Below are positions 35,588 to 44,989 of a stretch of DNA of 64,000 nucleotides, piece after piece. How positions within the stretch are numbered: the stretch's first letter is position 1; each line of letters begins with the position of its first letter. Source of the stretch: CAVTHK01 sp964552235 (GTDB lineage Bacteria; Spirochaetota; Spirochaetia; SZUA-6; CAVTHK01); the NCBI GenBank assembly GCA_964552235.1, contig CAZKGO010000006.1, forward strand, positions 30,525-94,524. The letters run 5' to 3'. The notes below the pieces were generated by a model. The model made no database searches. It was not told the DNA's origin and saw only the letters and a list, made by a program, of their open reading frames with translations. The position numbers were made by a program, and so were the translations under genes.

Positions 35588-36991
35588 ATGAGCAAGCAGA
35601 CGGTGTGGGATGCGATCGACCGCTCGCGGCAGCTGTTCGTCGGGCTCGCCGAGCAGCTGTGGGCCGACCCCGAGCTGTCGTTCCAGGAGCAGCGTTCGGC
35701 CGCCCTGCAGCGGCAGGCCCTGCGGGATCTCGGCTTCCGCGTCACCGAGCTGGACGCGGTGCAGAGGCACGCCTTTGTCGCCGAGGCCGGCGCAGGCTCG
35801 CCGGTGATCGGGCTGCTCGGCGAGTACGACGCGCTGCCCGGGCTGTCGCAAAAGGTCGCCGCGGCGCCCGACCCGGTCGTGCCCGGCGGGCCGGGCCACG
35901 GCTGCGGCCACAATCTGCTGGGCACCGCCTGCATCGCCGCGGCCGCCGGCGTCAAGGCCGCCCTCGAGGCGGGCGCCATCCGCGGCACCGTCCGCTACTT
36001 TGGCTGCCCGGCCGAGGAACAGCTCGGCAAGCCGGTCCTCGCCGCCGCGGGGGTGTTCGACGGGCTCGACGCGGTGCTGTGCTGGCATCCGGCCAACATC
36101 AACACCGTGGCGGCCTACGGCACCAACGCCTCGGTGCAGCTCACCTTCCGATTCGCGGGCTCGCCGGCCCACGCGGCGCAGGCGCCCCACCTCGGCCGCT
36201 CGGCTCTGGATGCCCTCACGCTGATGAACGTCGGCGTTGAGTTCCTGCGCGAGCACATGAGCCCCTCGGCCCGCATTCACTACATCGTCACCGGCGGCGG
36301 CCTGAGGCCCAACATCGTCCCCGCGGCGGCCGAGGGCCAGTTTCAGGTGCGCTCGCCGCGCATGAAGGAGGTGCTCTCCCTCATCCGCCGCGTCGTCGAC
36401 GTGGCGAGGGGCGCCGCCCTCATGACCGGCGCGAGCATGTCCTGGGAGCTCGGGCACGGGTGCTACGACGTGCTGCCGAACGCCGTGATCTCCGATCTTC
36501 TGCACGAGAACCTGCTGGCCGTGCCCCTTCCGAGCTACAGCCGCGAGGAGCGCGAGCTTGCCGCCGCGCTCTCGGCCACCTCGAGCGAGGAGCAGAAGCG
36601 CACCTCGATGGCCATGCTGGGGCTCGACCCGGCTTCGGCCGCCGAAGTCGTCAAGCAGCCTCTCCACGAAGGGGTGGGGTACTGGGGGCGAGGCTGGACG
36701 ATCCCCGCCTCGACCGACGTGGGCGAGGCCTCGCACATAGCGCCGACGGCCCAGATCAACACCGCCACGTGGCCCGTCGGGGTCGATTCGCACACGTGGC
36801 AGGCGACCGCAGCCTCGGGGTCCGGTATCGGCATCAAGGGGATGCTCTACGCTGCGGCGGTTCTGGGCGGCGCCGCCTACGACCTGATGAGCCGGGCCGA
36901 CCTGCTGGCAAAGGCCCGGGCCGAGTTCGCGGCCGCCACCGCCGGCGAGCCCTACCGGCCGGTCGCCGAGCTGCTCAAGAGCCTGCAGTAG
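35588..36991 (+). CDS. M20 family amidohydrolase (AbgB-like)
   Basis: 467 residues, cytoplasmic metal-dependent hydrolase resembling the B subunit of p-aminobenzoyl-glutamate hydrolase. Family features are LLGEYDALPGLSQ (about 76-88), the metal-binding GHGCGHN near 105, PAEEQLGKPVLAAAG near 140-154 and a late ASTDVGEASHIAP (377-389). The dimerisation domain sits between. No AbgA or AbgT partner is adjacent, so the natural substrate may be another N-acyl amino acid or amide. Its 3' end overlaps the convergent plsY gene by 17 bases. Confidence 0.9.
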   Translation: MSKQTVWDAIDRSRQLFVGLAEQLWADPELSFQEQRSAALQRQALRDLGFRVTELDAVQRHAFVAEAGAGSPVIGLLGEYDALPGLSQKVAAAPDPVVPGGPGHGCGHNLLGTACIAAAAGVKAALEAGAIRGTVRYFGCPAEEQLGKPVLAAAGVFDGLDAVLCWHPANINTVAAYGTNASVQLTFRFAGSPAHAAQAPHLGRSALDALTLMNVGVEFLREHMSPSARIHYIVTGGGLRPNIVPAAAEGQFQVRSPRMKEVLSLIRRVVDVARGAALMTGASMSWELGHGCYDVLPNAVISDLLHENLLAVPLPSYSREERELAAALSATSSEEQKRTSMAMLGLDPASAAEVVKQPLHEGVGYWGRGWTIPASTDVGEASHIAPTAQINTATWPVGVDSHTWQATAASGSGIGIKGMLYAAAVLGGAAYDLMSRADLLAKARAEFAAATAGEPYRPVAELLKSLQ

Positions 36992-37652
36992 GGCGGCCGC
37001 GCAGCCGCCGCGCCAGGCGCGCCAGGATCATCAGTCGGGGAAAGCGGTTCTCCGTGCCCGCGGCCAGGCGTGCGATGTTGGAGCGGTGCGTGTAGAAGAT
37101 GAGCGCGACCAGCGGCAGCGAGAACCAGAACAGGATCGGCGGCACCTCGAGCACGCCCGCGGCGTCGAAGGCGAGGAGCACAAGGGGGAAGGCTGCGGCC
37201 GCGGCCAGCGAGGCGACCGAAACGATGCCCGTGGCGGCGAGGGCGAGGGCAAAGACCGCGGCGCAGGCCAGCAGAGGCAGCGGGTAGAGGCTCGCCACCA
37301 TGCCTGCGGCGGTGCCGACCCCCTTGCCGCCTCGGAACCCCGCGAACACCGTCCAGACGTGGCCGATGACCGCCGAGCAGCCGGCCACCAGCTGCACGAG
37401 CTCGGGCGGCAGGGAGGCCGGCGCGGGCAGCCGCGCGATCGCCAGCGTCGCCAGCACGCCCTTGCCGACGTCGACGAGGACCGTCGGCACGCCTCCCTTC
37501 CAGCCGTAGACGCGGAACGCGTTGGTGGCCCCCGCGTTGCCGGAGCCGAACTGCCGCAGGTCCCTGCCGAAGAACAGCCGCCCAACGATCACGCTGGTCG
37601 GGATCGAGCCCGCGAGATAGGAGAGCAGCACGATCAGGAGGAGCTGCGGCAT
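36975..37652 (-). CDS. plsY: Glycerol-3-phosphate acyltransferase PlsY
   Basis: 225-residue integral membrane enzyme with about five helices that acylates glycerol 3-phosphate using acyl-phosphate. The conserved motifs are present: SGNAGATNAFR near residues 36-46 and KGVGTAAGM near 100-108 (GGKGVG, phosphate-binding), with a late PP-x-L-like segment. The ATG at 37652 lies two bases after the stop of the DAK2-DegV gene, so the two are translationally coupled. That neighbour makes acyl-phosphate in the Fak pathway, the very substrate PlsY uses. Confidence 0.94.
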   Translation of the reverse strand: MPQLLLIVLLSYLAGSIPTSVIVGRLFFGRDLRQFGSGNAGATNAFRVYGWKGGVPTVLVDVGKGVLATLAIARLPAPASLPPELVQLVAGCSAVIGHVWTVFAGFRGGKGVGTAAGMVASLYPLPLLACAAVFALALAATGIVSVASLAAAAAFPLVLLAFDAAGVLEVPPILFWFSLPLVALIFYTHRSNIARLAAGTENRFPRLMILARLARRLRGRPTAGS

Positions 37653-37654
37653 CC

Positions 37655-39466
37655 TCAGGGCTCCGCGGCGAGCCATGCGAGCCCGAGCGAGCCCTCACCG
37701 ATGTGGTTGGCGAGGACCGTGGTCGCCTCGACCACAAAGGTCTCGCGGGCGAGGGTAAAGGTCTCGGCGATCCGGTCGCGGAACCACAGGGCGTCCTCGG
37801 GGGCGTTGGCGTGGGCGATCCCGAACTCAACCGGCATCCGCGGGTCGATCTCGCGCCTGAGGATTTCCAGGATGCGGCGCCGGCCTCCCCGGACGCCGAG
37901 CACGGTCCCGTTGTGCAGCGGCCTTCCCCCGGTTTCCACGTTCAGCCGTATCAGGGGCTTGAGATTGAGGAGGTTCGCGATCAGGCCCTTGACCCGGCTG
38001 ACCCGGCCGCTGCGTACGAGGTTCTCCAGCGAACGCACCGTGACGTGGATGTGCACGCCGGGCACCAGCCGGTTGACGAGGGCGATCACCTGCTCTCTCG
38101 TGGCCCCCGCTTCGATCGCCTCGGCGGCCCGGCGCGCGATCAGGCCCATGCCCACCGAAGTGGTCATCGAGTCGATCACGGTGACGTCGCCCCCGGCGAG
38201 GCGGGCGCCGGTGCGCGCCGAGTCGTGGGTGCCGCTGATCGACGCCGGCAGCGTGAGCACCACGGCGGCGCCGTAGTACCGGGCCAGGAACTCGAGCCTG
38301 CTCCTGAAGTCCGCCGGCGCCGGCTGCGACGTCGTCGCGTGGCCGCGGCTGCTGCGGCGCAGCATCGCGAAGAGCGCCTGCGGATCGACCGTGATCTTGT
38401 CGATGTAGGTTCTGCCCTCGAACAGCAGAAGGCAGGACACGATGTGGATGTTGTATCTCTCCCACACGTCCGCCGGCAGGTCGCACGAAGAGTCGACCAC
38501 CAGGGCGACCTGGGGGTGCGGGTCGTGCGCGGCGCGGTACTGGGCCACCATGTCCTCGACGCGCTGGCCGGTGACCTCGCCGTGGCCCTCGATCCTGCGC
38601 AGCGCCTCAGCCGGGGCGTCGGTGTGAAGATGGATCTTCGCCTTTGCCGAGGAGCCGGCGACGATGAGCGAGTCGCCGAGGTCGGCGAGGGCCCCGCGCA
38701 GGGCCTTCGGGTCGAGGTCCGAGCCCTCGAGCACGAACTGCGTGCAGTAGCGGAATGCCGGCCTCTCCAGCGCCTCGCTCGCGGGTTCGTCGTCGGTTTC
38801 CACGGCGGCGTCGAGGCGGTCCATCTCGCGGATGCGCCCGTGGCTGATGAACGCCGTGATGCCGGCGAGCAGGTGCACCAGGCCCTGGGCGCCTGCGTCG
38901 ACGACGCCCGCCCGCGCCAGCACCGCGAGCCGCTCCCGTGTCCTTTCCAGGGAGCGGAGCGCGGCCTGATAGGCGTGGTGGAGGACCTCGATAAAGTCGT
39001 CCGAGCGGCTTCCCCACTCCGAGAGAGCCTCGCCCCAGTCGCGGAGCACCGTCAGGATCGTGCCTTCGCGCGGCTCGGAGACCGCGTCGTAGGGATAGGC
39101 GACCGCCCGGCGCACGCCGAGGCCGAAGATGCGGGTGGTGACGTGCAAGGCATCGACCGTCTCCTGGGCGAGGCCGTGGAGGAACTGGGCCAGGATCGTG
39201 CCGCTGCACCCGCGGGCGCCCGAGAGCGCCAGGTCCGCGATCATGCGCAGCATGCGGTTCAGGCCTCGCTCGCGGCTGCCCAGGATCCCGTCGACGACCG
39301 CCCGCATGGTCCCGGCCATGTTCGTTCCCGTGTCGCCGTCGGCCACCGGAAAGACGTTGATCGTGTTCAGGTGATCTTTGTGAGCGACGAGGTGGCGGAC
39401 ACCGGCGATGAGGGCTCGGCGCATGCGGAGACCGTTGATGTAGCGAATGCGCGGCCGGTGCGTCAC
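37655..39466 (-). CDS. DAK2-DegV fusion protein (FakA-FakB-like fatty acid kinase)
   Basis: 603 residues fusing two parts usually on separate chains. Residues about 10-200 are a DAK2 nucleotide-binding domain with the metal/ATP motif NVFPVADGDTGTNM and GARGCSGTILAQ. Residues about 305-600 are a DegV fatty-acid-binding domain with VVDSSCDLP, TSQPAP, SISGTHDSA and a VIDSMTTSVGMG segment. In the Fak system these phosphorylate exogenous fatty acids to acyl-phosphate. The fusion followed directly by plsY fits that pathway. GTG 39466 is chosen because a promoter ends 7 bases before it; a TTG at 39502 is the alternative. Confidence 0.9.
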   Translation of the reverse strand: MTHRPRIRYINGLRMRRALIAGVRHLVAHKDHLNTINVFPVADGDTGTNMAGTMRAVVDGILGSRERGLNRMLRMIADLALSGARGCSGTILAQFLHGLAQETVDALHVTTRIFGLGVRRAVAYPYDAVSEPREGTILTVLRDWGEALSEWGSRSDDFIEVLHHAYQAALRSLERTRERLAVLARAGVVDAGAQGLVHLLAGITAFISHGRIREMDRLDAAVETDDEPASEALERPAFRYCTQFVLEGSDLDPKALRGALADLGDSLIVAGSSAKAKIHLHTDAPAEALRRIEGHGEVTGQRVEDMVAQYRAAHDPHPQVALVVDSSCDLPADVWERYNIHIVSCLLLFEGRTYIDKITVDPQALFAMLRRSSRGHATTSQPAPADFRSRLEFLARYYGAAVVLTLPASISGTHDSARTGARLAGGDVTVIDSMTTSVGMGLIARRAAEAIEAGATREQVIALVNRLVPGVHIHVTVRSLENLVRSGRVSRVKGLIANLLNLKPLIRLNVETGGRPLHNGTVLGVRGGRRRILEILRREIDPRMPVEFGIAHANAPEDALWFRDRIAETFTLARETFVVEATTVLANHIGEGSLGLAWLAAEP

Positions 39467-39473
39467 CGCTCCC

Positions 39474-39502
39474 AGACTAGAGCGGAGGCCGCCCGAAGTC
39501 AA
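39474..39502 (-). promoter_or_regulatory. Putative leaderless promoter of the DAK2-DegV/plsY operon
   Basis: Minus strand: -35 TTGACT (39502-39497), 17-base spacer, -10 TAGTCT (39479-39474), then 7 bases to the GTG at 39466. It would uncouple this operon from the amidohydrolase gene whose stop is only 3 bases further up. Confidence 0.45.
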
Positions 39503-39505
39503 GCC

Positions 39506-40474
39506 CTAGAGCCCGGGGTACCAGCTGCGCGCGGCCCCGGCGTACAGGCCCTCAAGAGCCGCGCCCGCCAGTCCCAGGCCCTCGACCCTGCGGCCGAACA
39601 GCTCAGTGGGACCGCTGCCCTCGTAGTAGCTCCGCTCGGTCTCGTAGCGCGCGCGCAACCCGGCGAGCAGGTCGCCCCTGGCGTCCGCCGACAGCCGGGC
39701 GCAGTCCTGCCTGAGCACCTGGTCCGTGCCGAAGAGCACCCGGCCGCGGTAGCGCTCGAGGAAGGCGCGCACCTTGCCGGCGTCCTGCTCTGCGAGATCG
39801 CGTACGCGAGCCGAGGTGTCGACGGCGAAGTTGGGGTAGCGCTCGAGCCTCCGGGCCACCTCGGCGACGTCGTATTCGAGGCTGCCGAGATGGGCGCCCA
39901 CGACCCGCAGGCCGGGGTGCCGCTCCAGCAGGCGGTCGCGCGCGTCGATCAGCTGGCGGTGCGACGGGAAGTCCGGCCGGCCGTGCACGTGCCACTCCGG
40001 ATGGGCGCTGTAGTAGCCGTAGTGGGGGCTCGCGGGGTCCAGCGGCTGCCAGCAGGCCAGCGGCTCGCCGATGTGCAGCAGCAGGGTCAGCCCCTGCTTC
40101 TCGAGAAAGGCGAGGATCGGATCGAAGAGCGGATCGTCGACCATGAGGAAGGCCCCGTCGGGCCGGCGCACTTCCATGCCCACGTTTTTCCAGATCTTGC
40201 AGGCCACCGCGCCGGCCGCGATGTCGGAGCGGAGCCCTTCGATCACGGCCTCGACGTATCCCGGGTCGTCGAAGCGCGGCAGGTCGAACGCCGTGCACCA
40301 GGCGAAGAGGCGGGGCGAGGCCGCATGGAGGCTCCGGTACCTCTCGGCTTCGCCCCGCCAGCCGCCGTGCGAGTCGCGCGGCACGCAGACGTTGAGGGCC
40401 TGCACGCCGAGGCTTTCGAGAAGGCTCTCGCAGTCGGGATGGCCGGCGCTGAAGTGGATGTGGGAGTCGATCAT
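39506..40474 (-). CDS. Amidohydrolase-family metal-dependent hydrolase
   Basis: 322-residue TIM-barrel hydrolase of the amidohydrolase_2 (ACMSD-like) type. It begins MIDSHIHFS with the two metal-binding His residues (4 strands later LLLHIGEP and VVGAHLGSLEYD provide further ligands), and LFGTDQVLRQD near residue 240 contains the catalytic Asp. The substrate is unknown. ATG 40474 is chosen because the N-terminal metal motif should sit at the very start of the barrel; a weak -35/-10 pair (TTGCGC, 17 bases, CATCCT) ends 6 bases upstream. Confidence 0.87.
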   Translation of the reverse strand: MIDSHIHFSAGHPDCESLLESLGVQALNVCVPRDSHGGWRGEAERYRSLHAASPRLFAWCTAFDLPRFDDPGYVEAVIEGLRSDIAAGAVACKIWKNVGMEVRRPDGAFLMVDDPLFDPILAFLEKQGLTLLLHIGEPLACWQPLDPASPHYGYYSAHPEWHVHGRPDFPSHRQLIDARDRLLERHPGLRVVGAHLGSLEYDVAEVARRLERYPNFAVDTSARVRDLAEQDAGKVRAFLERYRGRVLFGTDQVLRQDCARLSADARGDLLAGLRARYETERSYYEGSGPTELFGRRVEGLGLAGAALEGLYAGAARSWYPGL

Positions 40475-40592
40475 GCAGCGAGGATGCGCCGAACCGCGGC
40501 GCCGCGCAAGGAGCCGGACCGCGGCCGCCTGTTTCCCCATAACCGTTTCGGTGTAGTATTCGGGCTGCGTCCAAGGAGAGCACCGCAACTCC

Positions 40593-41867
40593 ATGAAGAA
40601 GTGGGTCGTCGCAGTCGTCCTCGCCGCGGTGGCGGGAGGGGGGCTGTCCTATTGGCTGGGTGTACGCAAAGCTGAAGGCTCCACGGCGGGAGGGCTGTCT
40701 GGCCAGGCGGCGCCGGCTGCGGGGCAAAGGGCCGGCGGGCCGGGCGGCGGCGGGCCGAGACGCGGCGCCGCGGTGGCGGTCGAGGTCGTTGCCTCCTCGC
40801 GCGTGACCCTGCGCGATCTCGGGATCTTTGCCGGCTCGCTGCTGCCGCGCTCGAGGGTCGTGGTCTCGGCGCGGGTCGCCGGCCGCCTGGAGCGGGTGCT
40901 CGCCGACGTGGGCGACCGCGTCGAGTCCGGCCGCCTTCTCGCGGTGCTCGACGACGACGAGTACCAGCAGCAGGTCGAGCAGTCGCGCGCCGAGCTGCAG
41001 GTGGCGCGGGCCGGCCTGGAGACCGCGCGCATCAGCCTCGAGACCGCCGGCCGCGACCTGGAGAGGGTGCAGGCGCTTCGCGAAAAGAAGATCGCCTCCG
41101 AGTCGGAGCTCGACCAGGCGGACGCGCAGAAGCGCAAGGCCGAGGCCCAGCACACGGTCGCCCAGGCCCAGGTACGCCAGAGGGAGGCGGCCCTGCGGGC
41201 GGCCGAGCTGCGCCTGTCCCAGACCGAGATCCGCTCCGATTGGCAGGACGGCTCTGCCGCGAGGGTCGTCGGCGAGCGCTTCGCCGAGCCCGGGGCCCTG
41301 CTGCGAGCCAACGACCCGATCCTCTCGCTGCTCGACATCGGGACTCTGGTGGCCGTCATCCAGGTGACGGAGCGCAGCTATGCCCGGCTGCAGCCCGGCC
41401 TGCGCGCCGAGGTGTCCACCGACGTGCTGCCGGGGCGTACCTTTGCGGGCGTCGTGAGCCGCGTCGCGCCGTTCCTCCACGAAACCACCCGGCAGGCCGA
41501 GGTGAAGGTGGAGGTTCCGAACGGCGACGCCGCGCTCAAGCCCGGCATGCCGGTCCGGGTCGTTCTGGAGTTCGGCCGCAAGGATGACGTGCCGGCGGTG
41601 CCCGTTGCGGCCGTCACGACCCGCGACGGCGTCCAGGGCGTGTTCGTCGTGGACGAGGCCGCCAAGACCGCGCGCTTTGTGGCGATCTCGACGGGCGTGG
41701 CCGAGGGGCCGCTGGTGGAGGTGCTGGATCGCTCGTTCCAGGGCCTGGTCGTCACCCTCGGCCAGCACCTGCTCGAGGACGGCGCGGCGGTGACCGTATC
41801 GCGCGGCTCCAGCGCCTCCCTGGGCAACGGCGCGCAGAACAGTTCCTCTCCAAGGAGAAGATCATGA
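40593..41867 (+). CDS. RND efflux periplasmic adaptor (membrane fusion protein)
   Basis: 424 residues with an N-terminal membrane anchor (KKWVVAVVLAAVAGGGLSYW). A Gly/Pro-rich linker leads to the lipoyl-type half motifs (VSARVAGRLERVLADVGDRVESG), a long alpha hairpin (residues about 125-220, heptads of Glu/Ala/Arg) and beta-barrel sequence (EVSTDVLPGRTFAGVVSRV). It bridges the RND pump and TolC-like channel. AAGGAG lies 14 bases before the ATG. Its stop overlaps the pump gene by 4 bases. Confidence 0.93.
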   Translation: MKKWVVAVVLAAVAGGGLSYWLGVRKAEGSTAGGLSGQAAPAAGQRAGGPGGGGPRRGAAVAVEVVASSRVTLRDLGIFAGSLLPRSRVVVSARVAGRLERVLADVGDRVESGRLLAVLDDDEYQQQVEQSRAELQVARAGLETARISLETAGRDLERVQALREKKIASESELDQADAQKRKAEAQHTVAQAQVRQREAALRAAELRLSQTEIRSDWQDGSAARVVGERFAEPGALLRANDPILSLLDIGTLVAVIQVTERSYARLQPGLRAEVSTDVLPGRTFAGVVSRVAPFLHETTRQAEVKVEVPNGDAALKPGMPVRVVLEFGRKDDVPAVPVAAVTTRDGVQGVFVVDEAAKTARFVAISTGVAEGPLVEVLDRSFQGLVVTLGQHLLEDGAAVTVSRGSSASLGNGAQNSSSPRRRS

Positions 41868-44800
41868 ACCTCGCCCGCCACTCTGTGCGGCGGCCGGTGC
41901 TCACCACCATGGTCGCCCTCATCGTGGTGATACTCGGTGCGATCTCGCTCCAGCGGCTGCCGATCGACCTGATGCCCGACATCAGCTACCCGTCGCTGTC
42001 GGTCTTCGTCTCCTACACGAACGCCGACCCCAAGGTCGTCGAACAGCTCATCACCAAGCCGATCGAAGAGGCCATGGCCGCGGTTCCGGGGATCGAGGAG
42101 ATCAACTCGACCTCCTCCGCGGGCCAGAGCAGCGTGCGCCTGGCCTTTGCGTGGGGCACCGACCTCGAGGCCGCTGCCAGCGACGTGCGCGACCGCCTCG
42201 ACCGGGTGATCGGACGCCTGCCCGACGGCGTGGAGAGGCCCCGCCTGGCCAAGTTCGACGCCTCGAGCTTCCCGATCATGGCTCTTGGGATCGTCAGCGA
42301 CATCGACCAGGTCGAGCTGCGCACGATCGTCGAAGACGAGATCAGCTACAGGCTCGAGCGCGTGCCGGGCGTCGCGTCCGCCGAAGTGTGGGGCGGATCC
42401 GGCCGGCAGGTGCAGGTCAACCTGGTTCCGGAGCGTCTTCAGGCGCTGGACATCCCGGTCGACCAGATCCTGGCGCGCGTGAAAGCCGCCAACATCCAGG
42501 CTCCTGTCGGAACCCTGTACGAAGGCCGTACCCAGCGCACCCTCCGCACCTCGGGCCTGCTCGACAGCCTCGCCGGCGTCGAGGAGATCGCGGTGGCGGT
42601 CCGGCAGGGCGTCGCGGTCAGGCTCGGACAGATCGCCGAGGTAAAGGACGCCTCCGAGAGGCCGACCCGCATCGCGCGCATCAACGGGAAGCCGGGCATC
42701 CGGATCGCCGTGAGCAAGCAGTCGGGCAAGAACACCGTGGAGGTCGCCAAGGCGGTGCGGCGGGAGGTCGAGCGCCTCAGTCGCGACCTGCCCTACCTCG
42801 AGATCTCGATCATCAACGATTCCTCGACCTACATCTCCAACTCGATCGGCAACGTCGGCAACGCCGCCGTCTACGGCGGCCTGATCGCGCTGCTGGTCCT
42901 CCTGTTTTTCCTCAGGAGCCTGCCCAGCACGCTGATCATCGCAACCTCGATTCCCCTTTCGGTCATTGCGACGTTCGCCCTGATGTACTTCAGCGGCTTC
43001 ACGCTGAACATCATGAGCCTGGGCGGCCTGGCGCTCGGCGTCGGCATGCTCGTCGACAACTCGATCGTGATGCTCGAAAACATCTACCGCCTGCGCGAGA
43101 CGGGCAAGGATGGAATCGAGGCGGCGATCGACGGCAGCGCCGAGGTCGGCGTCGCGGTCGTCGCGAGCACGCTCACGACTCTGGTCGTCTTTCTGCCGCT
43201 GGTGCTCGTGCGGGGCATTTCCGGGGTGATGTACAAGCAGCTCGCCCTGGTCGTGAGCTTTGCCCTCGCCTGCTCGCTGGTCTCCGCCCTGACTTTGGTG
43301 CCGATGATGTCGGCCAGGATCCTCAAGCCCTCGGCCGCCGATCCGGGCGGCAATGGGAGGCTCCGGCTGGCTCATCTGACTGGGAGCGTTCTCGTCGGCC
43401 TGGAGGGCATCTACAGAAAGGCCCTCGCTGCTGTGCTGCGCCGGCCCGTGGTGACCCTCGGCACCGCGGGCCTCCTGCTGGCCGGCAGCGCCCTGCTGGC
43501 CACCCGGATCACCTTCGAGCTCATGCCCCGGACCGACGAAGGGGTCGTGCGCGTCGACGCGTCGATGGAAGTGGGGACGCGGCTGGAAATCACCGACGCC
43601 GCCATGAAGAACATCGAGGCAATCGTTCGCCAGGCGGTTCCCGAGGCGCAGACGATGCTGTCGAGCGTCGGCGGCGGCGGCCGGGGATCGGGCAGCGCTT
43701 CGGGGCAGATCAGCCTGACCCTCAAGCCGCGGCGGGAGCGCTCGCGCTCCGACGAGCAGATCGCGGCGGACCTGAGGCGAACGCTCGCCGGCATTCCCGG
43801 AATGACGCTGCGCGTGCGCGTCGGACAGGGCTTCTTCATGCCGGGCATGGGAAGCGGAGGCACCGAGCGCGTCCAGATCGAAGTCCGCGGGTTCGACCTG
43901 GACGCGGCGCAGGCCCTGGCCGCGAGGATCCAGAAGATGGCCGAGCAGGTGCCGGGCGTCACCGACGCGCAGCTCAGCCGCGAGAGTGGAGCGCCCGAGG
44001 ACTGGGTCTCGGTCGATCGCCTGCGGGCGGCCGAGCTCGGTCTCAGCGTTCAGCAGGTGTCGTCGCTGCTTCAGACCCTCGTGGCCGGCACTCAGGTCGG
44101 CACGTTCCGCGAGGGCGAGGAAGAGATCCCGCTCGTCGTGCGCCTGCGGGACGCCGAGCAGGTCGGGCTTGAGCGCCTGCTCGATCTGCCTGTCACCTAC
44201 GTGGCGGGAACGCCGGTGGCCTTCCGCAACGTGGTCGAGCTGCACCGCGGCAGCGGCCCCGTGGCGATCGAGCGCAACGACCAGGAGCGACGGATCTCCG
44301 TGTACGCGAACACCAGCGGCCGGGATCCCAACGCGATCGTGGAGGACCTGCAGGAACGGCTGCGCAGTGTGCCGCTGCCCGAGGGGCTGGCCGTGCGCTT
44401 TGGCGGCAACTACGAAGAACAGAAGGAGACATCCCGGGAGCTGGCGGTCTCCATCACCCTCGCCCTCGTCCTGGTGTACATGGTGATGGCCAGCCTCTAC
44501 GAGTCGCTGCGCGACCCCTTTATCGTCTTTCTTGCGGTGCCTCTCTCGCTGGTCGGCCTGGTCCTGATGCTGATCCTGACCGGCACGTCCTTCAACATCC
44601 AGTCGGGCATCGGCGCGATGATGCTCGCCGGCATCGTCGTGAACAACGCGATCCTTCTCGTCGACACCACCAACATGCTGCGGCGCCGCGACGGCCTGGG
44701 CCTCCTCGAAGCCGTGCAGGAGGCCGGACGGCGGAGGATGCGCCCGATCCTGATGACTTCCCTCACGACGATCCTGGCCTTGACGCCGATGGCGATCGGG

Positions 44801-44989
44801 ATCGGCGAAGGCGGCGAGGTGCAGGCGCCCATGGCGCGGGCGGTGATCGGGGGATTGACCAGCGCCACCTTCATGACGCTCCTGGTCATACCGGCGATCT
44901 ACCTGGAAATCGAAGGCAGGCGCGAGAAGAGGCAAGCGCGGCGCGGCGAGGAGCAGCCGGCCGCCGAACAACGGGTGGCCTCCACGTGA
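41864..44989 (+). CDS. RND efflux pump, inner-membrane transporter (AcrB/HAE1 family)
   Basis: 1041 residues, the normal pump length, with 12 helices and two large periplasmic loops (about 30-330 and 560-870). The N-terminal RRPVLTTMVALIVVILGA, a helix-4 GGLALGVGMLVDNSIVMLEN with the proton-relay Asp, and the C-terminal repeat GIGAMMLAGIVVNNAILLVDT are canonical. A Gly/Ser-rich stretch (SVGGGGRGSGSASG) occurs in the second loop. The pump exports lipophilic drugs or metabolites using proton or ion flow. Overlapping starts show it is one operon with its partners; no regulator gene is adjacent. Confidence 0.96.
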   Translation: MNLARHSVRRPVLTTMVALIVVILGAISLQRLPIDLMPDISYPSLSVFVSYTNADPKVVEQLITKPIEEAMAAVPGIEEINSTSSAGQSSVRLAFAWGTDLEAAASDVRDRLDRVIGRLPDGVERPRLAKFDASSFPIMALGIVSDIDQVELRTIVEDEISYRLERVPGVASAEVWGGSGRQVQVNLVPERLQALDIPVDQILARVKAANIQAPVGTLYEGRTQRTLRTSGLLDSLAGVEEIAVAVRQGVAVRLGQIAEVKDASERPTRIARINGKPGIRIAVSKQSGKNTVEVAKAVRREVERLSRDLPYLEISIINDSSTYISNSIGNVGNAAVYGGLIALLVLLFFLRSLPSTLIIATSIPLSVIATFALMYFSGFTLNIMSLGGLALGVGMLVDNSIVMLENIYRLRETGKDGIEAAIDGSAEVGVAVVASTLTTLVVFLPLVLVRGISGVMYKQLALVVSFALACSLVSALTLVPMMSARILKPSAADPGGNGRLRLAHLTGSVLVGLEGIYRKALAAVLRRPVVTLGTAGLLLAGSALLATRITFELMPRTDEGVVRVDASMEVGTRLEITDAAMKNIEAIVRQAVPEAQTMLSSVGGGGRGSGSASGQISLTLKPRRERSRSDEQIAADLRRTLAGIPGMTLRVRVGQGFFMPGMGSGGTERVQIEVRGFDLDAAQALAARIQKMAEQVPGVTDAQLSRESGAPEDWVSVDRLRAAELGLSVQQVSSLLQTLVAGTQVGTFREGEEEIPLVVRLRDAEQVGLERLLDLPVTYVAGTPVAFRNVVELHRGSGPVAIERNDQERRISVYANTSGRDPNAIVEDLQERLRSVPLPEGLAVRFGGNYEEQKETSRELAVSITLALVLVYMVMASLYESLRDPFIVFLAVPLSLVGLVLMLILTGTSFNIQSGIGAMMLAGIVVNNAILLVDTTNMLRRRDGLGLLEAVQEAGRRRMRPILMTSLTTILALTPMAIGIGEGGEVQAPMARAVIGGLTSATFMTLLVIPAIYLEIEGRREKRQARRGEEQPAAEQRVAST

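Noticed and set aside
41378..44971. A 1197-codon open frame antisense to the RND pump
   Set aside because: It is an artefact of high-GC codon usage; its translation is His/Arg/Gly/Asp-biased with no domain, while the plus-strand frame is a complete AcrB-type pump.
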